Shown one piece after another: positions 37,281 through 53,910 of a stretch of 64,000 nt of DNA. Location: positions 4,084,342-4,148,341 of the forward strand of contig NC_051090.1 of the NCBI RefSeq assembly GCF_901709675.1, given 5' to 3'. How positions within the stretch are numbered: the stretch's first letter is position 1; each line of letters opens with the position of its first letter. The notes under the pieces are model-generated. The model was not told the origin of the DNA, did no database searches, and saw only the letters and a program-made list of their open reading frames with translations. The DNA comes from Syngnathus acus (Eukaryota; Chordata; Actinopteri; Syngnathiformes; Syngnathidae). The position numbers were made by a program, and so were the translations under genes.

Positions 37281-37531
37281 TTATGGTTTTAATTAGACCG
37301 AGAAAAGGTACTAAACGCGAATTAAATAAATTCCAACATCGTGTTCGGACGAGATACGACTCAACGGGAAGAATTACGCAGAGGACATAAAAAGCGGAAA
37401 TAAGTTTCCGTGACTTAAACTCGTCCCTCCGGCAACTCTGTTCCCCCTTCAATGGTTCCACCTGGACCTGTCAGAAAGCGAAAGTACAGAGTCAAGACTA
37501 CGTTGTTGCCGGATATCACGGTTATGTGATT
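37281..37531. promoter_or_regulatory. Bidirectional promoter region of the torsin-cofactor pair
   Basis: Only about 250 bp separate the tor1aip1-like start codon from the end of a noncoding first exon of the plus-strand gene (donor GATTGAG then GTGAGT at about 37532). Inside is a perfect inverted repeat CGGAAA-TAAG-TTTCCG (37395-37410) with two opposed ETS-type GGAA cores. No TATA box is clear in either direction. Confidence 0.5.
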
Positions 37532-37924
37532 GAGGTGAGTTTAACAACTATATCTACCTGTTATTTATGTATTTATACTCGTATTAGGTTTTCCATAGTA
37601 AGGCAGCTTCACATTGCAGCTGTTAGCATAGGCTTGCTAATGTGCTAATCGAAACGGCTTTCAATTTCAGTGAACCTACATAATGGCTTTTATCTTAGTG
37701 TTTGCATACAATTTAGTAATTTACATGTGGGTTGGTTAACTTTTAAACAGCTTTGCAATCGATCTAGTCGTAAGGGTGTCCGTAGTACTTTGGACCATTT
37801 AATTGTGGACTCTGGACACCGAAAGAACTAGTTGTCCCTGTTGGAACAATGTGCAAGTTAGTGTAGTCATAACATGACACGCTTTTTCTTCAAAGGACTA
37901 ATCATTGGGCCCGTTTGAACAGTC

Positions 37925-39628
37925 ATGGAAGACTCACCAGACCCAGCTGCCCACCCCCAACAAGAAGAACCAGCAGCAGGTAATGCAGTGCACTGGCAGT
38001 GCAGTTGCTGAACTTCACTGGACCACCTTGTTTGTGTTGCAGACAGCGATCAGCCTGAGAAGACCGTCCTTCCGCCTGATGGGTGCAGTAAAGGCGAGTT
38101 GGACGAGCCAAATGTGGAGAACGGGGCACTTGACCTTGATGGTTCTGCTGCTGATCATGATTGCACGGGAGCACAACAAGATGAGGAGTCAACAACAAAA
38201 GAAGATTTTGGTGGTGAGTGTTTCCTGCCTCAAATGAGAAGTAACTGAAGGAAGATGATTACAAGCTTGGTCACGGAACGAATTAAACTCAAGTCATTGA
38301 AATTCACATTGTTATCGGCTGTAGCTGGGGAGGACCAACCAGAGGATGACGAGAAGGCACCAGAAGACACCACAGCAGCAACAGAGTCCAACACAAACCC
38401 TGATCATGTAGACGGTCCTGTTGAAAGTCTCCAAGAAGACCAGCTGGTCCTTAATGACCCAAAAGGTGCGGACAGCACATTTGATATTTCGCTTATGTTT
38501 TAAATATTCATCAACTAGTTTTAATCTCCCCTCTTGAGGATCAGAATCCAGAATTCAGGACCCCGTGGAAGAGGAGGACCCACAGGTGCCACGGAAAGCC
38601 TCACTGGAGATTCTGAAGGATGTTGATCGGAGGAATAAGGTGGAGACCATTGGCCCAGCCACTTGGGAAACTGCTGACTCAGGAGTTACTGGAATTCTTG
38701 GAGGTAGGCTAACCAAGTCAGGATCAAGGTCACACTTAAACTGGAATCTGTCCAAGATGAGTTAGACCAAGTGGTATAGTATAGTTGTTACAACCTCAAC
38801 AGGAGGGCCTCAAGATCTGACTGTCATTTTCTCAAATAAATATCAAGCTTGTGTGTGTGTACAGGAAGAAGATACCTGATGGGCATCGGTGTAGTGTTGG
38901 TACTCGTCGCCGTGGTGGTGCAGCACATCCTCCGGCCCGAACCGCTGCTTCCAAGCGCCATGCCTCCCGTCGCCGTCTTCCTGAGGCAGCTTGAAAGAGT
39001 CGAGTCCCGCTTCCCCGGCCAGCGCCCCGAGCTGTGGACCCGCAGCCGGATCCACCTGAAGAGGCACCTCCTGACGGAACGGCCCAGCCAACCCGTCAGT
39101 CTGATCCTGACGGCGGGGGCGTCGGGCCGCCGAACGCTGCGATGCCTGGCCCGCGACCTGGGCTCCGCCTTCTCCTCCGCCCTCAACGGCTCCGTGCTGC
39201 ACATCGACGGTGCCAGCAAAGCCGGCGTGGACAGCGACCGGGTCAAACTGGACATCGACGGCCAGCTGCAGGTGGCCTTCGAAGGGGACAAACCCGTGGC
39301 GGTGATTCATCACTTCGAGCAGCTGCCCCCGGGCTCCACGCTCATCTTCTATCGCTACTGCGACCACGAGAACGCGGCCTACAAGAAGACGTTCCTCATC
39401 TTCACCGTGCTGCTGGAGGGAGAGGAGGAGATACCCGCCGGGATTCCTTTGAGCGCCGTGGAGGAGATGGTGGATGACCACCTCCAGAGCAAGTTCCTCT
39501 CGCATGGTCGTCCCTTGGCCTTCGACAGGATGGACCTGGACAAGTACAGCGGACTGTGGAGCCGCATTTCGCACCTCATCCTTCCGGTTGCCGCCGAGGC
39601 GTGGACGGAGCATGAAAGCTGCTCGTGA
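37925..39628 (+). CDS. tor1aip2: Torsin-1A-interacting protein, LULL1-like
   Basis: Torsin activator of the ER and nuclear envelope. Five coding exons give 429 residues: 37925-37979, 38043-38213, 38325-38465, 38545-38703, 38865-39628. A noncoding exon upstream is probable (acceptor at about 37899). The cytosolic part is short and acidic (EDSPDPAAHPQQEE; Asp/Glu-rich exons 2-4). One membrane helix (IGVVLVLVAVVVQHIL) is followed by a lumenal domain about 50-60% like that of the neighbour, by eye. Conserved are STLIFYRYCDHENAA, the arginine-finger context WSRISHL and a near-terminal Cys (HESCS). The acidic N-terminus fits LULL1 rather than LAP1. The short upstream ATG at 37452 lies in the leader and ends after 25 codons, so it is at most a uORF. 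Confidence 0.9.
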
Positions 39629-41039
39629 ACTTTCTGATTTTATACAGGGTTGCTGAAAAGATGACACTTTATAGATGATGATTAAGTCCAAGGCTGATGA
39701 AGGATTTTGTTTTTTTTAACAAAAGTTTTAACCGTTTCCAGAACATATTTTTCTTAAAAAAAAAATCATCATAAAAATCAGTTATAAATATCTTTAAGAA
39801 ACAATCTTGTTAATGAACAACTTCACTGCTCTGAATAACTTAACTCAAACAACTAATGAAAATTCAGTTTCATTCTGGTGTGGATGCTAGAATCAAATTC
39901 TGGACACTATAGCGCGAAATGTAATTTATTATCTAATGCATCAAGATACAAATCTTATACAGTCCAAAATTGACATTTTACCATTGAGTTTTTTTTTTTT
40001 TTTAAATTATCACTATTTTTATCCGCTCAGAACAAATGCAAACCTAAACCAAGGAGCTCCATGCAAAATGAATGTATTATTTTACAATTTTTAAAAAGGG
40101 TATTTATGATTTGTCTGTTTTATTCTCTGATAACTTTGACTGCTTTCAGCATTGTCTTTTATTTGCAATTCCCAACCTTCCAACATGACAGTGTCCCTTA
40201 ACCAAACTTTCTATCATACTCCAGGAAAACAGTACTGTACTGCTTCATACAGTTCATGTGCCTTATATCGAATAAAGACGAAAGATTTGAGGCTTGTTTG
40301 TTTCGTTGCAGTGTATGGTAGTGCCCTATAGAGGGCAGCATTTAGCAAATACACCGTTAAACCCAGGGTTGGGCAAATTTATGCATTTCTGGTCATACAT
40401 TGATGAGATATGAAAGAAAAACACTTGAAACATGTATGCTCTATTTGGAATTCACCTTACCAATTATTTAATAATATATATTTAAAAAATGTATGTAAAA
40501 ATCATTAATTTCACAATCTTAGTGTTTCAAATACAGACCTGAAATAAATAATATAAAACTGATATTTTATTAACCAATTTCTTTGTAAGAACTTCCCAAA
40601 ATAACATTTTGACACTTGCCAGCCACTACATTAGGTACACTTAAACTTTGCCATGAGGTCATAATTATACAGTCGTTTGAAGCTATGTCGCTATGCACTA
40701 CATCCTAATGGGAGCTTTTCCAATATTTTGGTTACCCTATCTTAAAAAAAACATTTATTTCCCGAGACTTACTTTCACATGTAGAGCTGATGGATTGCGA
40801 GTTGAACTCCTCCTCACTCCTTCCATCATCAGGGCCCGCCTCCTGTCGGCACTCGCTCAGCTTTCACACGCACCCTCTCCCTGCCTCCACTCTCCATCAG
40901 TGCGTTGACATCATGGCCTCGTAGAGCCTTCATCTCCAGTCTGGACCCGCCATGAGGAGGCCAAAGACATTTCTTGCCTGCTAACTTGAACAATCTGCAA
41001 TTTTTTTTTTTTTTTAAACTCTCTCATCGGCGTCCCAGC
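39629..41039. other. Intergenic region tor1aip2-olfml2b
   Basis: Contains the LULL1-like 3' UTR, with a polyadenylation signal AATAAA at 40271-40276 on the plus strand, and the olfml2b promoter. No other gene seen. Confidence 0.6.
40271..40276 (+). terminator. Polyadenylation signal, LULL1-like gene
   Basis: AATAAA about 640 nt after the stop codon, followed by a GT-rich stretch (CTTGTTTGTTTCG). Confidence 0.5.
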
Positions 41040-45752
<4,713 letters not shown>

Positions 45753-45846
45753 AGCTTTAATTGTAGTGAAGTTGAAATTTTCAAATGGATTGTAGATCGG
45801 TCCAACTGGCCTATAACGGCTATTTGTTCAATTTGTATCTGAATTC

Positions 45847-45852
45847 AATAAA
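45847..45852 (+). terminator. Polyadenylation signal of olfml2b
   Basis: AATAAA about 95 nt after the stop codon, in gene orientation. Confidence 0.65.
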
Positions 45853-46035
45853 AAGTGAGCCCCATTGGTTGTTGACTCACCGTGTTTTGTAGCGTAAAGC
45901 CGGTCACACGTCGAAAGACGAGACCCTTTGTTTTTGTTTTTTTTGTGGGCTGCGTGAAGATCTGATGAAATCCACAAAAAAAGAAAAATTAAGAGTCATC
46001 ATTACAAATCAGATATACATACAGAAAATCCAGTG

Positions 46036-46041
46036 TTTATT
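46036..46041 (-). terminator. Candidate polyadenylation signal of atf6
   Basis: AATAAA on the minus strand about 820 nt after the atf6 stop. It leaves under 200 bp between the convergent olfml2b and atf6 transcripts. Confidence 0.45.
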
Positions 46042-46859
46042 ATTTTGGGCTATTCACAAAAAATGGTATCTTCCATAAGTACAATTGGCTTGCAGTGACA
46101 TCGCGGGAATCAAAATGTATTTCTACACTCAGTGTTTAAAAACGAAATACAGGGTTAAAATAAGCATGCAGCTACTCCTACAAAATCCTTATTCATAACC
46201 CCGACATATGTCGATTATTTCAAATCCAAAAAATGCACTATACAAATACTGCAATATATTTTTCTTCTATTTTTACCCCCAAAGACTCCTCCTGGAATCA
46301 TTAAATCCATCTGAAAAAATATCAATACATAAAACAAATCTCCACAATACAACTAGACACAGAAATGCAAACGTAGATTTTTGTCAAAAATTAGAACAAT
46401 TAAAATAAATACATAGATCATCAGTTCATTCTTCATCAAGAGTAGAAAATGTACGTAGATGTGAGAGAACACCACTTCCTGAGCTTTCGGTATATAGCTG
46501 CGCGCAATCTTCTCTGATACTTATTCATAATTTATGAAACCAAATCTTACAGCAAAAAGTCGAGATGTAACAAGTATTATTCTTTTGATCGGTTGATCGA
46601 GAAATGAGGAGCAAGTGGGATTTGAGGAAAGAGCTGTTCTGGTGCATTTGTGTTGCGACGGGGTGACTCAGGGTTCACTGCTCAGCCCCCTGCTGTTAAG
46701 CAATTACCTGTGCGTGGGACGTCTGAGGTTATGTGGGGAAGGAAGTCAGTGCAGCTACACAAGGCGCTAACACATCCAGACCTCCTTCAGGCCACGATAA
46801 AGAATGCGGCCCGTGTTTTTTTTGCTTGCAGTCTTTTTGTTTTGCTTTTACCGCTGGGT

Positions 46860-49800
46860 TTAGGCCGACCCCATGAGCACACCTACGGGAGGGGCGGGCT
46901 GAGCCTCCTGCTGGTAGAAGGTTTGCGTGCGGTTTACCCGCAGCGTTGGCGGGATGGTGGCTGATCGGATGTGGAGGATCCTGGTATCGGTCACTTCGCA
47001 ATCGATCTGCATCATCACCTCGAATTCCTTGTCTCCGATGATGCTATCTGTAAGCGTAGATGAAGAGATGTTGAGGAAAAGTGGCTTTTTAATATGTGTG
47101 ATCATTGCGTATGTCGTTTGGATTCTGTCAAATTCTTTTTGTTGTCACGCCTTGAGTGTGTGAACGTTTTCGGAGCAGCTGGAAGCTCGCTCGCAGATGG
47201 AAGTTTGGAGGTGAGTCACGCTGGTTTTCTCCCTCGTATGGAGACAAAGCGAGAGCTGGACACGCATATTTGAGAGGAAAAAGCGGTGAGAGAACAAAGA
47301 GCGGGGGATGCTTGTGGGTTTAGAGGACGAGACGGAAACCGTAATGTACCCCAGCCATCTTGAAATTTACAAGCGTGCGGGGGTTTAGCATTAGACACAA
47401 AAAAAAATCCATCAAACTAGCTTGTAAAACGTCTTCACGAAAAGGGAATCTGTTAAGATTAATACAGAGGTTACTAAGAAGAAAGCAAAAACAGATTCAT
47501 CCGAGCAGTCATTTTCCAGCCACCTGTTCAAAACATCAACCTCCACAGCATCTTCACAGGGCTCTCCCTCAGAAGGACAATATAGAAGCTCCCTCTACTT
47601 TCTAGAAGATTCCACAGGTGTTCCTGTCATTAAATGTCCATCCTGACTATGACCTCATGGACTGCTGAGACTCATCCTTCGCCCCTGGAGTGAAACACTC
47701 AGCAGACTTCTTTGGATGGAATCCAAGGTTGAAGCTCCGTTTGGCTATGTGGCTTTTTATTTTAAAAGCAAGCTCCGCTCAAGCTCATCTCTTTGTAACT
47801 TTGTAAGATAACACTTTCAAGCCTGCTTGAACGGGCAAGTAAGTATCGGTGCTTTTGGAATTTTAATCCACCAGCCTCTGAAAATGTGCTTAGGAGAGCG
47901 CAAATCTCAGCTAAGGCCACATTTTCAGTCGGATTCAAATCCACAAATGGACCCAGCACGCATTCGCATAATTATATACAGTTTGGCGAGCCAGCCAGGG
48001 GTCTGGGGAGAAGTAAGATAGGCGAATGAAACGTCCAATGAGAGGAGAGCAGTCACAGTCATTTTCAAACTGCTGCTTTGTGAAAACCAGATGTCAGAAA
48101 TGACTGCACACTGTTTGTGCAGTTGTGCTGCCTTTTGGGCTTCCAAATGATCACTCAACAAGTCCGTGAGTAACACACGAAGTTTACATTTGCGTCAGCT
48201 ACCAGGTGGAGCGATAGTTGGAGTTTGAAAACAAATCAAAGCCACGTTCGGGGACATTTTGTATACCGATGTCGTGAATCTGCTCCCTCGACTGTACGCC
48301 GATTCCTGTTTTTGTTTTTGAGACTTCAACCTCAAGCCTGTCATTATTTTTGAACAGAAACCAGTAATTCTAATAATGACCCTGTAATTTGCGGGCTATG
48401 ATCTGAAGCGATTGCATCCCGTTTGAGGTCCCCTGATTTGTGTTGCCGCTTACTGTCTTTCAACCAATGGTCTCAAGGGCACAATGGAACAACCACAAGA
48501 CAACATCAGGCGGCACGGTCTCCTTCACTTACTTCCAAAATCCATCTGGAGGTGTTCCACGACATTTCAGTGACACAATGAGCCTGATAAAGGCTGGAGG
48601 TTTGCTTCTAAGTAATCCCGAGAGACATTTTGAGAGGATGCTATCTGCCACATGGGCGCCAACACTGAAGGAAATGCTAACGGTTCAACTGACGACCCCG
48701 AACCGTTTTTAATAATCTGTGATCCAAAATACGAGCTAATATCAAGAGACAATTTGAATCGAGGATGGCTTTTTAAAAAAAAAGCTCTGAAATGATTATT
48801 GCAAACAAAAAAAAGTTGATTTAATCTGAGAACATGAACCTGTTTTCTGTCCCAACTTCTCTACAAAACACAACTTTCTTTAGAATAGGCAACTTTTTAA
48901 TTCCTATGGCATTTAGCGGTACACATGGTTCAGTTGGTGTTAGGATTCTGGGTTGGGTGGGGGGTGTACTACACCTGGTTCAAATTTGGGCAAAATCCGG
49001 GGAATTCCCATGGAGTACAAACCCTGGAAGGAGCCAAAATGTCTTTTTTTTTTCCCCCACTGGTAATTATCTTATGAGCAGAATTGGTTAGACGTCGCTC
49101 GTACCAGATCTCAAATCGCATTGCGTGAACGTATGTGAACAGAGCATCGATCATACCGGTGAGCGCTCTAATGGCGATGCACTGTTTGGATTAGGAAAGT
49201 AGGGAAATGGGAATCCGGCCCTTTACCTTCAACCCCCGCCGTGCCTGCCGCTGAGCACACGTACCCGAGAGTAAATAGACTGTCTCCGACGGTTGATCCA
49301 CCTGTAAATGATGTCATCGCCCGAACATTCCTCTCCTCCAAACATGTCACTTCCACTTGATTGAGCTACTTTCAAACTCTACGGCTCATTAAATAAACAC
49401 ACCCGCGGTCCTTATAAGGAGCCACTGCTCGGTCTGATACGACTCCGAGGGGGGATGTCGAAAGGTCGCGATACTTTGTTCGAAAGCTGCGTATCGAAAA
49501 CGATCCTGTTCACTGCACATTGAATTTGTCCGATGAAAGCCATCGAGTGACTGGAAGCGAAAAGCATTCCTTAAAAGGGAGCTGGAAAGAATTTGAAATC
49601 CATTGTGGAAAAATCGAGTTACAATGTAATGTCGCTCACCCAGTTGCATTGAATGGAAGCTTAAAATAAAAACTGGCAAAATCGTAAAAGTCGATGTTCC
49701 ATACCAGGCGGAATATTCGTTTTTTGAGAGGTAAACGGCTCCGATCGTTTCGATTTCATTCGGTCTCCACTGGCATGCGTTGGAAATGATGACAAGGCAG

Positions 49801-52800
49801 AAGAACTTTATGAACCCGTCGAAATAAAACATATGCACACTTGAATGATTCACAAGACGGCCAAATGGTGACCTAATTGAAACCGACACGGCGGGGGTTT
49901 GCCTCTCGCCTTTTTCTTTCCAACAGGCTCGAGAAAAAGTCCACCAGAGCCGGCTGGGCTCGATTAGATAAGCTAAGTGAGCTAGCACGTTATTACTTGC
50001 AACCGAGTGCAATGGGCAGCTGTGCAAAACTTTGAGAGAGAACCTTTAACACACTATCATAGAAGATGGAATATTTTATTTACTCAATAAATACCGCAGC
50101 AGCAAAATTGAGGGCGCTTAAAAATAGCAACAGGGCCAAATTTAAAATGATATCTGGGCAGATTGAATAGAAAAGCTGCCTTTACCCAAAAAGGAAATTT
50201 TTTTTCATGTGTTTCAAATTTCTTTTAGTAGTATCATTATTATATAAACATGTCGGCCCTGGCATCTGTTAAATTATTTCAAGTACAAGATCTGCAACGC
50301 CACCGCCAAAAGGAAATGGCAACACTGAAAAACTTTTTTTTTTTTTCTTTTCAATCTTTGTGTCTGCATGTGGTTTGGACGGTGGCTGTGCAGCCACGTT
50401 GCAGCTCTGCTAAATGCTGCAGGGAGAAGAACAGGCCGAGGGACGTGACAAAGGGTACTCCAGATTTGGGGAGGGGAGGGGGGCTTCAATCCATTCCTAC
50501 AACTGTTGTAAAGATTCTTACCGTTGACATTCATAGCAGGCAACACCACAGACATCTTAGGGCGACTTCCTTTGTTGTGGCTGGTGGCAGGAAGTAGAAG
50601 ATGATCCTACGAACCAACACGAGAAGGTTATGGCAAGTAGCTTTTAAAAAATGAAGCTTCTCATTTGATCCCTTGCGGTCAATCGTGTTCATTTCTTCGA
50701 AACGTCGCAAAGCGAGTCCAATTTCCACACTGCAGCCTATAATCAAAATCGGCTTCGCAAAGCACTTTTCGCGTCTTTGGTTTCCAAAGGATGAAAATGG
50801 TGGTTCATTTGTGACATTAATTGTACTATAGGATGCTTTTGCCTTGCAGTGCCGTCGTGCAAATATCCGTGTGACTCAAAAGCAGCAGCCACGGGGGAGT
50901 GTTTATCATAATTGCAGATTCATACGGGATTTTACAGTGAGATCATTACTACAGGAAATGACGACGATATTTTAGTGGGCCAACAAGCCTAAATAGCAGG
51001 ACCAGAATATGAAACCCACATCAAATGTGAATTTTGTGAGGAATAAATCATTTCTCACTAGCAGGCTTTGGCATTTCGGATTATTTAGTATTTAGTGGAG
51101 CCTCCTAGCAGGCTTGGCATTTCGGATTATTTAGTGGAGCCTCACACAAACGGCGACAATTTCCCAGGGGAAATAACGTAAATCTGTTTTAAAGTCTGGC
51201 GAGGATAATAAAACTGGCGGTTCAGGCAATGTTAACATTATTTAAGTGTTGTACTTAGCTTCTGACTGGCCATGAGTGACGAGTCTAATAAAGCTCCATT
51301 AAAATTGATTTATGATAATAAAATGGTATAAAAGAATGAATTAGCCGAAATAATATAATGATTAAAGGTGACCTTGACACACGAGGAAACGATAAGTCAT
51401 TGAAATAATCATTTTTATGAAGATTTACAGTCTGCCATTATCATCAAGAGATTTGCAGCTCAACAATCTAGCATGAGAGCTTTGGGCTCCATGACGACAG
51501 GTCCGTTTTTTCCCCTGAAACATGGATAAGACCCTCAAATGTTTCCACCACGTCACCCCCACTACACGCTTCCATAAAGCTGCAGGTGCCACAACACAAG
51601 AAGCATGAGTACTTCCATTTTTCTGCTTTTGTTTGAGAGGTACATTTTCCATCCCCTCAGCTCATTTCAAGCTCGAAAAGAGCTTGTTTGTGTGTGAAGG
51701 GCTTTAAGTGATCTGGGGCTTGCACATGAACAATGAGCTGAAACTGGCGGGGAGGGCAAAATGGTATCAACAAACCACGAGACGAGTAAAAATTAATAAT
51801 GATTGCCTTCAAATTCCAAATTCAATCCAGAAGCTTGGCTAGTCATTTTTGGCTTTTTTCATACAATGGAAAAAAGGCCCCCATTCTTTCAAATACGGAG
51901 GAACCCAGGAAACAAAACACACAAATAAAAGTTGCATCAGAACAGATTCGAAAAAAAAATAAAAAACAATTAAAACACATGCTATTTATTGTATTTAAAA
52001 ATATGATATTGTATTAAAAATATGATATTGTCTCAGCATGTAACAGCATGTTAGAGTTCGTGACTGGTGTGCTGAGACAAACAATATTACAAAATGTTCA
52101 AAAATGCCCAAACGGAAAATGACAACTGAAAGAATTCTAATAAAATGGGAGCAACTAAACCCCGAATGATCAAAGCCCTTTAATTGGAAGTGATGTCCAG
52201 TATTCATCATGTCAGGCGAGCGAAAATAAAAAACAGGCGCCATGTCTTAACTTTCCTAACGTCAAGAGATGAAAAACGACATGAAGTCGTGCATAAAACC
52301 ATAAAACATGACGGCAAATGGGCCGGGGAAAAAAGGAGCGGAAAGGGGTAGTTACACCGGTGGGTGTGTGAACCCGTTCGCCGTTGTTGACTCACAATAA
52401 ATGTTCATGTTAAGGAGCAGCCATTATTTATGATTCACTCATTAGTAACAGAGGACGGTTTCAACTTACCCTGCGGAAAGACACGACGTAGAAGGTGTCG
52501 CCTCGCCGGTTCATCTCGGCAAAGAAGTCGCCGTACGTGTGCGAGGGTCTGTAGTACACCTGGAGCTCACTGCCAGGGGTCCTTTGAAACAAAAATAAGA
52601 CATCAGGGGGGAAAAAAAAAAAAAAGGCTAGCTTGGCACTAGGCCTTGCTGCACTTTGCTCAAAACATGTCTGACACTTGGGGACCGTTTTTATTTTTCT
52701 TCAAGCCTGAGTACACTTTGGTGACAGATAGATGAGTTTTCCTACTTAAATTAGCTCCTTGTGTGGTGTTTTCATTCCAAACGGTCATTTCTGGTCAGAG

Positions 52801-53872
52801 CAGTGAAACCTTAAAAGGCTAAATTAGTATTGGAAGGATTACTAATACAATCCTGGCTCTTAATATTAGAGTTTTGTTTTTTTTACAGAGTATTTTCATG
52901 CAAATCTGCCAGCTCCTCTACTTACTGTACAATATGAAGCATATAAAAAAAAAAATCTCATACTTGAACGCCCCCCCTCCCCCAACTTCATCCTTCACAT
53001 TTCCTAGCGAAGGAGTGAGGAGAAAAAAACGATAGGGGGCCAACAAAACCTATTGACTCCATCTGTGTGATGTGAGTGCAGCTCAGCAGAAGAGCCAAAA
53101 CTCTGAAGTCAAGTAGTGGGGTCATTCTTTACAATCTGTGCCTCATTAAACTGTAAAAAGCAAGATGGGGCTGGGTGGTGGGGGCAATTCCCAAAAAAGG
53201 AGAAGATATTTTACCTCCCGTCATGGTTCCGTTTACAGAGCCACTTAAGTCAAAAGGCGTTATGGGAACAGTTGCTTTACCTAATGGTGGCGTGTCATGG
53301 AAAATGTGGATTTTTCAGATATTGTTTTGGGTTTTTTTCTTCTGCGGGGTGTGTAACTAATGCCAGGTCAGAAATAGCAAAGCCTTCTAAAGCAACATGA
53401 TTCAAAATGATGTTGATGTTACACACATTGACAATATTTGCTAGCGTTTTGCTGACCAATGCACAAAATGGAACTATAAGCAAATGAAGCTTCCTTAGAA
53501 AACACAATCTGCCCCCTACTGCTTCTTTAAATTAAGTCTACATCTTTAAAGGTGTAATAAAATGAACATTTGTGAAAATAAATGATATCATGCCATTACT
53601 CACTTTTCTTTGGCAGTTTCAGCGTATGGAACAGTCACAATTTGGGAGTTCTCGGCATCCTTATGTTCACTTTTCTGTTGGAAAATTGAAAAACATGGTC
53701 TCAGTATACTCCCGGCCATTAACAATAATAACATTGGCCGTCCAACCTCACAATTAAGTCTAATGGTTGGGCCGGCAAAGTTTTAAGAAAACATGTCTAA
53801 TTTTATTTTATTTTTTTTTAATCACTACTTCAAAAATGAGAGGCACTATTTTTGGTCCACGTTGAAAGCGTT

Positions 53873-53910
<38 letters not shown>

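Noticed and set aside
37452-37529. ATG at 37452 as the start of the LULL1-like protein
   Set aside because: It runs into a stop after 25 codons within the leader. The ATG at 37925 opens the frame that splices through to the torsin-activating domain.
38843-39691. A 282-codon open frame antisense to the last exon of the LULL1-like gene
   Set aside because: Mirror of a GC-rich conserved coding exon. The sense frame has clear homology and proper splicing.
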